In this document: positions 57,454-64,000 of the stretch, piece by piece
Layout: each line of letters begins with the position of its first letter
How positions within the stretch are numbered: the first letter of the stretch is position 1
From: Novosphingobium sp. FSW06-99
Lineage (GTDB): Bacteria > Pseudomonadota > Alphaproteobacteria > Sphingomonadales > Sphingomonadaceae
Direction of reading: 5' to 3'
Length of the DNA: 64,000 nucleotides
Assembly (NCBI RefSeq): GCF_001519065.1
Contig: NZ_KQ954251.1
Coordinates: 248,001-312,000, forward strand
Translations under genes and position numbers: made by a program
Notes under the pieces: generated by a model
The model's input: the letters and a program-made list of their open reading frames with translations, nothing else
Told to the model about the DNA's origin: nothing
Databases searched by the model: none

Positions 57454-57917
57454 CGCCGCACTTCAGCGCGGCTGAGGGCGCCGGTAAACAGCTTCATTTC
57501 CGCCTCGGCATCTTCCATGTCCTGCCCGCGCCGGGCCACTGCAAAGATCACGGTGCCCACCGGTTTCTGTGCCGATCCACCATCGGGTCCGGCAATCCCG
57601 GTAATCGCCACCGCGACATCGGCGGACGAATGCGCCAGCGCGCCTTGCGCCATCGACCAGGCCACTGCCACCGATACCGCGCCGAACGTATCGATCAGAT
57701 CTTCGGGTACGCCCAGCATCTCGATCTTGGCGGCGTTCGAATATGTTACAAAGCCGCGATCGACCACCGCCGAACTGCCGGCGATTTCGGTCAGTGCGGC
57801 GGCGACCAGGCCGCCGGTGCAGCTTTCGGCCACGGCCACGGTGCGGCCGATCGCCGCGTTGGCGGCGATGACACGCGCGGCCAAGCCGACCAGATCGGCG
57901 GGAAGCAGGCTATCCAT
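57393..57917 (-). CDS. CinA family protein (nicotinamide-nucleotide amidase domain)
   Basis: This 174-residue protein is the stand-alone C-terminal CinA domain: TVAVAESCTGGLVAAALTEIAGSSAVVDRGFVTYSNAAK, AVSVAVAWSMAQGAL and AVAITGIAGPDGGSAQKPVGTVIFAV are conserved. Such proteins (PncC) deamidate nicotinamide mononucleotide in NAD recycling. ATG 57917 is used. It is the last gene of a minus-strand run ispDF - secreted protein - cinA, and its end overlaps the COQ10-like gene. Confidence 0.88.
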   Translation of the reverse strand: MDSLLPADLVGLAARVIAANAAIGRTVAVAESCTGGLVAAALTEIAGSSAVVDRGFVTYSNAAKIEMLGVPEDLIDTFGAVSVAVAWSMAQGALAHSSADVAVAITGIAGPDGGSAQKPVGTVIFAVARRGQDMEDAEAEMKLFTGALSRAEVRRQAALVALELLLPAPDPSAP

Positions 57918-57931
57918 GGCAACGCGATCCT

Positions 57932-58534
57932 TCAATGGTCTGCTGGCGGCGGGGCAACGGGGTGTACCGGGCACAACGGCAATGTCAGACGGTGACCGGT
58001 CTGGCCGGTTTCGGCATGATGGTGTTCCAGCCGTTCGACCACAAGCGTGATCAGCCCGGCGGCATTTTCCGGCGGCAAGGGCGCGATCATGCGCAAGGCG
58101 AATTCGATATCCCGGCAATCACCCGGATGCACCGCTTGTATCACGAACTGGCTGACAAAGCCCGAGGCAAAACCCTGCAGCGCCCCATCAGGCAACATCG
58201 ACGCAAATTTGCCCAGCCCCCCGGCGCCCTTGCCGCCGAACGCCCCGACGCCGACTTTCAGCACCGCAGCTTTGGCCAGCGGCCAGGCCGCAGCCTGGCC
58301 CATGCGATAACGTGCGGCCATGTCCGCGCCCTGGCTCGCCAGATATCCGTCGGGCGCCAGCACCGGGCGGCAGGCCTGCGCGGCCGAATCGATCACCGTG
58401 GGCAGGGCATAAGCGAACACCGCGTCGAGATCCGACGGTGTCAGGCACGCATCCTGCGCGGCGCGCGCGCCGGTTGCCGATGTCAGCGCGATCAGTGCCA
58501 GTGTCGCCGCCAGACTTTTGCGGGTGACGATCAT
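57932..58534 (-). CDS. Exported hypothetical protein
   Basis: The 200-residue protein has a signal peptide (SLAATLALIALTSATGARA, cleaved near residue 25) followed by a mature domain with cysteines at ACLTPSD, QACRPV and PGDCRD that may form disulfides. I do not recognise the family. The start ATG overlaps the ispDF stop by 4 bases (ATGA), and cinA follows 14 bases after its stop, so it lies inside an apparent operon. Confidence 0.65.
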   Translation of the reverse strand: MIVTRKSLAATLALIALTSATGARAAQDACLTPSDLDAVFAYALPTVIDSAAQACRPVLAPDGYLASQGADMAARYRMGQAAAWPLAKAAVLKVGVGAFGGKGAGGLGKFASMLPDGALQGFASGFVSQFVIQAVHPGDCRDIEFALRMIAPLPPENAAGLITLVVERLEHHHAETGQTGHRLTLPLCPVHPVAPPPADH

Positions 58535-59700
58535 GCAACCTCCTGCGCACGCATGACGGTGGCGACGGCTTGCGCGGCAATGCCTTCACCCCGACCGGTC
58601 AGCCCCAGTCGCTCGGTGGTGGTTGCCTTGACGCTGACCAGATCGAGCGGAACGTCCATGATCGCGGCCAGCCGTTCGCGCATCGTCAGTTTGTGCGGGC
58701 CGATGCGCGGGGCTTCACAGATGATCGTCACATCGACATTGGCCAGGGCATGGCCCGATGCGCGCACCAGTGCCATCGCATGGGCAAGAAACCGGTCGGA
58801 GGCGGCGCCTTTCCACTGCGGGTCACTGGGCGGAAAATGATCCCCGATATCGCCCGCCGCAATCGCGCCGAGCAAGGCATCGACGAGCGCGTGGATCGCG
58901 ACATCGGCGTCGCTGTGCCCGGCCAACCCCTGCGGATGGTCGATCTTCACGCCGCACAGCCACAGCTCTTCGCCATCGGCAAGGCGATGCACATCGAATC
59001 CCGTTCCGGTGCGGCAGATCATAGCTTCATCCTTGAAATCGCTGGCGAACGTCACTTTGCGCAGCCGCTCGTCGCCCGAAACGAGCGCGATGGCAAGCCC
59101 CGCCGCTTCGGCCACAGAGGCATCGTCGGTGGCTTCGTGCGCCTGGGCCCAGGCGTGGTGGGCGGCCAGAATGGGGGCAAAGCGGAACGCCTGCGGGGTC
59201 TGCACGCGATAGAGCCCGTCGCGTGCCACGGCGGCCACGCGCAGGCCCTCGGCACCGCGCACCACGCTGTCGACCACCGGCAGCACGGGGATCGCGCCGG
59301 GCACCGTATCGAGCGCATGGACCAGCGCGGCAATCACCGCGAGCGGCAGGTCGGGTCGCGCGGCATCGTGGATCAGCACGCGATCGATTCCGCCCTGCGC
59401 GGCCAGATGATCGAGCGCGGCACAGACTGACCCCTGCCGAGTCACGCCGCCCGGCACCAGCACCAGCGGACCAAGGCCCGCCAGCGCCGTTTCAGCCTCG
59501 GCCCGGCAATCGGCGGGGATGGCCACCACCACTGGCGCCGCACCGGCGGCGATCAGGCGTTCGACACTGTGGCGCACCAGCGGCAGGCCGCGCCACGGGG
59601 CAAACTGTTTGGGCACGGTGCCGCCCGCGCGCAGCCCTTTTCCGGCGGCAACGACAACAGCGGCAAACGGGGCCGGCGGTACAGGTGCGGGATCAATCAT
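58531..59700 (-). CDS. ispDF: Bifunctional MEP cytidylyltransferase / MECDP synthase
   Basis: IspDF (389 residues) carries out two steps of the non-mevalonate isoprenoid pathway. The N-terminal IspD domain (1 to about 225) has VVVAAGKGLRAGGTVPKQF and LIHDAARPDLP; the C-terminal IspF domain (about 230-389) has RTGTGFDVHRLADG, GVKIDHPQGLAGHSDADVAIHALVDALLGA and ATTTERLGLTGRGEGI. The Asp and His of GTGFDVH bind the metal. The fusion is common in alphaproteobacteria. It diverges from dusB. Confidence 0.95.
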   Translation of the reverse strand: MIDPAPVPPAPFAAVVVAAGKGLRAGGTVPKQFAPWRGLPLVRHSVERLIAAGAAPVVVAIPADCRAEAETALAGLGPLVLVPGGVTRQGSVCAALDHLAAQGGIDRVLIHDAARPDLPLAVIAALVHALDTVPGAIPVLPVVDSVVRGAEGLRVAAVARDGLYRVQTPQAFRFAPILAAHHAWAQAHEATDDASVAEAAGLAIALVSGDERLRKVTFASDFKDEAMICRTGTGFDVHRLADGEELWLCGVKIDHPQGLAGHSDADVAIHALVDALLGAIAAGDIGDHFPPSDPQWKGAASDRFLAHAMALVRASGHALANVDVTIICEAPRIGPHKLTMRERLAAIMDVPLDLVSVKATTTERLGLTGRGEGIAAQAVATVMRAQEVA

Positions 59701-59782
59701 CAGGCATGGCCCTTACAAACTTGCCCGCGTCCCGACAATTGGCTAACCCCTGCCTGTTTTTTAGGCATCGAGCGATACACAA

Positions 59783-60811
59783 ATGAGCATTGTACCCAAA
59801 CCTCCTGTTCTTGGCCCCATTGCCGTCGGCCCCGTGCGGATCGATTGCCCGGTCGTGCTGGCGCCGATGACGGGGGTGTCGGATCTGCCGTTTCGCCGCG
59901 TGGTGCGCCGCTATGGGTCGGGGCTCAATGTCACCGAGATGATCGCCAGCCCCGCGGCGATCCGCGAAACGCGCCAGTCGATTCAAAAGGCGGCGTGGGA
60001 CCCGATCGAGGAACCGGTGTCGATGCAACTGGTCGGGTGTGAACCCGCGCAGATGGCCGAGGCGGCCAAACTGTCGGAAGATCGCGGCGCGGCGATCATC
60101 GATATCAACATGGGCTGCCCGGTGCGCAAGGTGGTCAACGGCGATGCCGGATCGGCGCTGATGCGCGATGTGCCGCTGGCGGCGGCATTGATCGAGGCAA
60201 CGGTCAAGGCGGTGTCGGTGCCGGTGACGGTAAAGATGCGCATGGGCTGGTGCCACGACAGCCTGAACGCGCCCGAACTGGCGCGGATTGCCCAGGATCT
60301 GGGCGCGCGGATGATCACTGTCCACGGGCGTACGCGCAACCAGATGTACAAGGGGTCGGCAGACTGGGCGTTTGTTCGCCGGGTCAAGGACGCGGTCGAT
60401 ATTCCGGTCATCGTCAACGGCGATATCTGTTCGGTCGAGGATGTTGCCACCGCGATTGCACAAAGCGGCGCCGATGGCGTGATGATCGGGCGCGGGGCCT
60501 ATGGCCGCCCGTGGCTGCTGGGCCAGGTGATGCATTGGCTGGCCACTGGCGACTTGCTGGAAGACCCCACCATTGGCGAACAATATCAAGTAATTGTAGA
60601 GCATTATCACGACATGCTCGAAATCTACGGCAATGTAACCGGGGTCAACATGGCGCGCAAGCACCTGGGCTGGTACACCAAGGGGCTGCATGGTTCGGCG
60701 GAGTTTCGCAACACCGTCAATTTCATCGATGACCATCGTGCAGTGCTGGCCAGCCTGGCGGAATTCTATGCGCGGTTCGATCCGGCGGCGCAGCGGCGGG
60801 CGGCTGCGTGA
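59783..60811 (+). CDS. dusB: tRNA-dihydrouridine synthase (NifR3-like)
   Basis: DusB (342 residues) is an FMN enzyme that reduces uridines in the tRNA D-loop. The active-site Cys112 is in [35 protein letters not shown] opens the TIM barrel and [18 protein letters not shown] and VIVNGDI follow. Its place upstream of ntrBC is the classical alphaproteobacterial nifR3-ntrB-ntrC order. Its stop overlaps the ntrB GTG (GTGA). Confidence 0.94.
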   Translation: MSIVPKPPVLGPIAVGPVRIDCPVVLAPMTGVSDLPFRRVVRRYGSGLNVTEMIASPAAIRETRQSIQKAAWDPIEEPVSMQLVGCEPAQMAEAAKLSEDRGAAIIDINMGCPVRKVVNGDAGSALMRDVPLAAALIEATVKAVSVPVTVKMRMGWCHDSLNAPELARIAQDLGARMITVHGRTRNQMYKGSADWAFVRRVKDAVDIPVIVNGDICSVEDVATAIAQSGADGVMIGRGAYGRPWLLGQVMHWLATGDLLEDPTIGEQYQVIVEHYHDMLEIYGNVTGVNMARKHLGWYTKGLHGSAEFRNTVNFIDDHRAVLASLAEFYARFDPAAQRRAAA

Positions 60812-61947
60812 ACAATCCGTTCGACTGGCGGCGCGGCGAGACCGGTCGACCGGACCCCAAACGGCTGATCGCCAGCCTGCCGCAGGGCTTTGTCCTGCTG
60901 GCGCCCGATCTGACCATCGCCTCGGTCAATCCGGCGGCGGAACAACTGGTCGGGCAGGGCGCCAGCCGGTTGCTCGGACGGGTTGTCCACGATGTGTTCG
61001 TGTTTGAAGAGCCACTGATTCTCGAACGTCTGGCCGACCGCGAGGCGCATCTGGTGGCGCCCGGCGCGCTGGTGCGCATTTTTGAACAGCCTGCACGGCC
61101 GATCGATGTGGTGACCGCGCCCGTGCTGCATTACCCCGGCTGGCAGATTTTGGTGCTGCACGAACCAGTCGGGGTCGAGGCATTGACCATGGGCATGGCC
61201 GGCGCCGGCGACGATGCGGGGGTGGCCCTGCGCGCACCCGACGTGCTGGCGCACGAGATCAAGAACCCGCTGGCGGGGATTCGCGGCGCGGCGCAATTGC
61301 TCGACCGGCGGATCAGCGATGCCGATCGCGCGCTGACCGGGTTGATCACCACCGAAGTCGATCGAATCGCCAAGCTGATCGATCAGATGCAATCGCTCAG
61401 CCGCCGCAGCATCGAACCGGCGACCGAATGCAATCTGCATGAGGCGGCCCGCCATGCGCAGGCCATCCTGGCCGCCGGGCACGCCGCCGGTCGGGCCGGG
61501 CGGTTTGTGGTCGAAGAGGAATTCGACCCCAGTCTGCCGACCGTCACTGCCAACCCTGATGCGCTTGTCCAGGTGCTGCTGAACTTGCTGGCCAATGCCA
61601 GGGATGCCTGTGAAGCACTTGAAAAGCCAAGGATCATCGTGCGCACGCGATTCGCCAGCGGGATTCAGGTGCATGTCGGGGCGGGGGGCAAGGCCTTGCG
61701 CCTGCCGATCGAACTGCGCGTCAGCGACAATGGGCCGGGCGTGCCACCGGCGTTGCGCGATCATATTTTCGAGCCGTTTGTGTCAAACAAGAAAAGCGGG
61801 CAGGGGTTGGGGCTGGCACTGGTGCAGAAACTGGTGCGCGAAATGAACGGGCGGGTGACGCACGACCGTGATGAGGCCAAGGGCCTTACGCATTTCCGGT
61901 TACACCTGCCGGTGGCCGGATCGGTACCACAGGGGGCGCGCACATGA
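60808..61947 (+). CDS. ntrB: Nitrogen regulation sensor histidine kinase NtrB
   Basis: NtrB (379 residues) is a soluble sensor kinase that senses nitrogen status through PII and phosphorylates NtrC. It has an N-terminal PAS-like domain (about 20-125), the phospho-acceptor His149 in [20 protein letters not shown], the N box [14 protein letters not shown]1 DNGPGVP and G2 GQGLGLALV. Start is GTG 60808 overlapping dusB; its end overlaps ntrC by 4 bases. Confidence 0.93.
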   Translation: MNNPFDWRRGETGRPDPKRLIASLPQGFVLLAPDLTIASVNPAAEQLVGQGASRLLGRVVHDVFVFEEPLILERLADREAHLVAPGALVRIFEQPARPIDVVTAPVLHYPGWQILVLHEPVGVEALTMGMAGAGDDAGVALRAPDVLAHEIKNPLAGIRGAAQLLDRRISDADRALTGLITTEVDRIAKLIDQMQSLSRRSIEPATECNLHEAARHAQAILAAGHAAGRAGRFVVEEEFDPSLPTVTANPDALVQVLLNLLANARDACEALEKPRIIVRTRFASGIQVHVGAGGKALRLPIELRVSDNGPGVPPALRDHIFEPFVSNKKSGQGLGLALVQKLVREMNGRVTHDRDEAKGLTHFRLHLPVAGSVPQGART

Positions 61948-63377
61948 CCCGCACAATTCTGCTGGTCGAAGACGACGAATCGATCGCCACGGTGATCACC
62001 GCCGCGCTCGAGGCCGAAGGGTTTGCAGTGGCGCGCACCGATTCGGTGGCCGGGCGTGACCGCCTGCTCGAACAGCGCAGCTATGCGCTGATGCTTACCG
62101 ATGTCGTGCTTACCGACGGTGATGGCATCGAGACTCTGGCGGCGGTGCACGCACGGTTTGCGCAAATGCCGGTGATCATCCTGTCGGCGCAGAACACGCT
62201 CGACACTGCCGTACGCGCCAGCGACACCGGCGCGTTCGAATATTTCCCCAAACCGTTTGACCTCGATGAACTGGTTGCGGCGGTCCATCAGGGCATCGAT
62301 CAGGCCAGCACCGGCGACCGCGATGAACCCGCCGATATGGTGCCGCAGGGCCTGCCGCTGGTCGGGCGCAGCGCACCGATGCAGGCGGTCTATCGCATGA
62401 TCACGCGCGTATTGCGCAACGATCTGACGGTGCTGATCCTGGGCGAATCCGGCACTGGCAAGGAACTGGTGGCCGAAGCGATCCACCAGTTGGGCAATCG
62501 CGGCAGCGGGCCGTTCGTTGCCGTCAACGCCGCCGCAATCCCCCACGACCTGATCGAAAGCGAACTGTTCGGCCACGAAAAAGGCGCCTTTACCGGGGCG
62601 ATCGCGCGCCATGTCGGCAAGTTCGAACAGGCTGCAGGCGGTACGCTGTTTCTTGACGAAATCGGCGACATGCCGATCGAGGCCCAGACGCGGCTGCTGC
62701 GCGCGTTGCAATCGGGACGCATCCGCCGGGTTGGTGGGGCCGAGGAAATCCGCCTCGATTGCCGGATCATTGCCGCCACCAACCGCGATCTTCTGCCGAT
62801 GATCGCGGCCGGCCTGTTTCGCGAGGATCTCTATTATCGCCTGGCCGTCGTGCCAATCGAATTGCCCCCCTTGCGCGACCGCGCCGAAGATATCGAGGCC
62901 CTGTCGCGCCATTTCCTCGCCGCCGCGGCCAGCGAAGGCCTGCCACGTCGGCAATTGACCCCGGCGGGGGCCGCGTTGCTGGCGCGCCAGCCCTGGCGGG
63001 GCAATGTGCGCGAATTGCGCAACCTGATCTATCGCCTGGCGCTGATGGCGCGCGATGAAGCGATCGATGTCAGCGCGATCGAACCGATGCTGGCCAGTGG
63101 GCCGGGCGGGGCCTTGCGCACGGTTGAGGGGCCGCCGCCAAGGGCCGACATTGGCGCGGCGCTCGAACAATGGCTGACCGACAACAACCCGGCGCCGGGG
63201 CGGATCTATGACGAGGCGCTGGCGGCGTTCGAACGACCGCTGTTCCTGTACCTGCTCGGCCAGACTGGTGGCAACCAACTGCGTGCCGCACAGATTCTGG
63301 GCATCAACCGCAATACGCTGCGCAAACGGCTGTCGGATCTGGGCATTCATCCCGAAGATGCCACCATTCGGGCCTGA
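61944..63377 (+). CDS. ntrC: Nitrogen regulation response regulator NtrC
   Basis: NtrC (477 residues) activates sigma-54 promoters for nitrogen assimilation. It has a receiver domain with DD at residues 10-11 and phospho-acceptor Asp53 (LMLTDVVL), an AAA+ domain with Walker A GESGTGKE and an intact GAFTGA loop (HEKGAFTGAIARHVG), and a Fis helix-turn-helix at the C-terminus (RAAQILGINRNTLRKRL). The intact loop contrasts with the GAFAGA regulator at 2.2 kb. It overlaps ntrB by 4 bases. Confidence 0.95.
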   Translation: MTRTILLVEDDESIATVITAALEAEGFAVARTDSVAGRDRLLEQRSYALMLTDVVLTDGDGIETLAAVHARFAQMPVIILSAQNTLDTAVRASDTGAFEYFPKPFDLDELVAAVHQGIDQASTGDRDEPADMVPQGLPLVGRSAPMQAVYRMITRVLRNDLTVLILGESGTGKELVAEAIHQLGNRGSGPFVAVNAAAIPHDLIESELFGHEKGAFTGAIARHVGKFEQAAGGTLFLDEIGDMPIEAQTRLLRALQSGRIRRVGGAEEIRLDCRIIAATNRDLLPMIAAGLFREDLYYRLAVVPIELPPLRDRAEDIEALSRHFLAAAASEGLPRRQLTPAGAALLARQPWRGNVRELRNLIYRLALMARDEAIDVSAIEPMLASGPGGALRTVEGPPPRADIGAALEQWLTDNNPAPGRIYDEALAAFERPLFLYLLGQTGGNQLRAAQILGINRNTLRKRLSDLGIHPEDATIRA

Positions 63378-63462
63378 TTGCGCTCGGCCCATCGTGCATT
63401 TGCGCGAAATCTGCGTAAATTCCCTTGCATTCGGGCAACAGGGGTGTTGTTAAACGGCAACT

Positions 63463-64000
63463 ATGGTCGATCAATCAGCAGGTCACTCGCCCCAGCGGGC
63501 CCGACGCCTGCCGCGGTGGTGGCGGCGCCTGTTGGTAATCCTGCGTCGTGCAAACGTTTTCCTGTTGGTCGAGACCGCCTGCGCGATTGCGCTGGTGATG
63601 ATGGTCACGCTCAGTTGGTACAAACTGAACCCGCAGCATACGCCGGGCGATCAACTGCTGCCGGCCAAGCTGACGTCGACTTTGCTGATCGGCACGCTGG
63701 TGCCCGCGCTGGCGCTGATCGTGCTGTTCGGACGGCGCATCGCCCTGGCCCGCGCGGCGCGCGATGCGCTGGCCAGCAATGGCCGCCTGCATGTGCGGCT
63801 GGTCTGGCTGTTTTCGCTGATCGCGGCTGTGCCGACACTGCTGGTGGCGATCTTTGCCTCGCTGTTGTTCCAGCAGGGGGTGGAATTCTGGTTTTCCGAC
63901 AATTCGCGCGGCATGCTGGAAAACGCCAACAGCCTGGCCAAAGGCTATTATGACGACAAATTGCGCGACGTGGGCAAGGAAAGCATCGCCATGGCGGGCG
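63463..64000 (+). CDS. ntrY: Nitrogen regulation sensor kinase NtrY (3' end outside window)
   Basis: The first 179 codons are in the window. The N-terminus has basic residues then membrane helices (VFLLVETACAIALVMMVTLSWY, STLLIGTLVPALALIVLFG, LVWLFSLIAAVPTLLVAIFASLLF) and the start of a periplasmic part (FSDNSRGMLENANSLAKGYYDDKL), the usual beginning of NtrY. The kinase domain would lie beyond the window. The ATG at 63463 comes 85 bases after ntrC, the expected place for ntrY, normally followed by ntrX. Confidence 0.88.
   Translation, partial: MVDQSAGHSPQRARRLPRWWRRLLVILRRANVFLLVETACAIALVMMVTLSWYKLNPQHTPGDQLLPAKLTSTLLIGTLVPALALIVLFGRRIALARAARDALASNGRLHVRLVWLFSLIAAVPTLLVAIFASLLFQQGVEFWFSDNSRGMLENANSLAKGYYDDKLRDVGKESIAMAG

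Overview
The window is GC-rich DNA that looks like an alphaproteobacterium of the order Sphingomonadales (Novosphingobium or Sphingomonas type). I infer this from the gene set: a CcrM-type GANTC methylase, the dusB-ntrB-ntrC-ntrY order, a fused ispDF gene, a pyruvate dehydrogenase E1-beta with its own lipoyl domain, a split pntAA/pntAB/pntB transhydrogenase, Entner-Doudoroff genes, trmFO, and scattered tad/flp pilus genes. No phage, CRISPR array, rRNA or insertion sequence with a recognisable transposase was seen.

Layout. 1-3.6 kb: end of ccrM, folP, and a convergent sigma-54-type response regulator with an altered GAFTGA loop. 3.8-7.2 kb: small aa3 oxidase subunit IV and the transhydrogenase genes, with a 448-bp element carrying a DUF559 gene inserted between pntAA and pntAB. 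7.2-9.1 kb: dGTPase-like protein and an SDR-like protein. 9.1-13.8 kb: tandem glycine riboswitch, then gcvT-gcvH-gcvPA-gcvPB. 13.9-20.1 kb: acyl-CoA synthetase, S9 peptidase, EamA transporter, a long palindrome, and the pilus ATPase cpaF. 20.3-29.0 kb: a surface-glycan type cluster (three large membrane GT-C-like proteins, two family-2 glycosyltransferases, a 2-oxoglutarate oxygenase, a GtrA protein). 29.1-35.3 kb: HNH protein, zwf-pgl-edd-glk, enoyl-CoA hydratase. 35.3-37.6 kb: REPIN-like repeat, a tRNA-binding-domain protein, DUF488, and an AT-rich patch with two orphan genes that ends at the aroB stop codon. 37.6-44.6 kb: aroB-aroK, a secreted protein, xerD, accA, one frameshifted and one intact Flp pilin gene, mutT, and two identical tRNA-Arg(ACG) genes. 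44.9-50.8 kb: pdhA-pdhB, a squalene-synthase-like protein, EF-hand protein, trmFO, YhhN, DUF952. 50.8-59.7 kb: gyrA, a periplasmic repeat protein, carbonic anhydrase, lipA, a COQ10-like gene, cinA, a secreted protein, ispDF. 59.8-64 kb: dusB-ntrB-ntrC-ntrY, the last cut by the window end.

Most of the window is housekeeping metabolism. Glycine cleavage feeds one-carbon units (folP is nearby), and its GcvH, like the PDH complex, needs lipoate made by LipA. zwf/pgl/edd/glk take glucose into the Entner-Doudoroff route, PDH continues to acetyl-CoA, accA starts fatty acid synthesis, and transhydrogenase balances NADPH.

The most unusual object is the DUF559 element at 5084-5531. Its two 62-bp ends are inverted copies of each other and each folds into three hairpins. 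All eight differences between the ends lie in loops or keep base pairing. It sits between two copies of TTGA, leaves the pntAA stop intact and supplies the ribosome binding site of pntAB. Other leads are an 18-bp palindrome shared by two fatty-acid-type genes, a CTAA-N7-TTAG box upstream of both pilin genes, and the AT-rich orphan patch.
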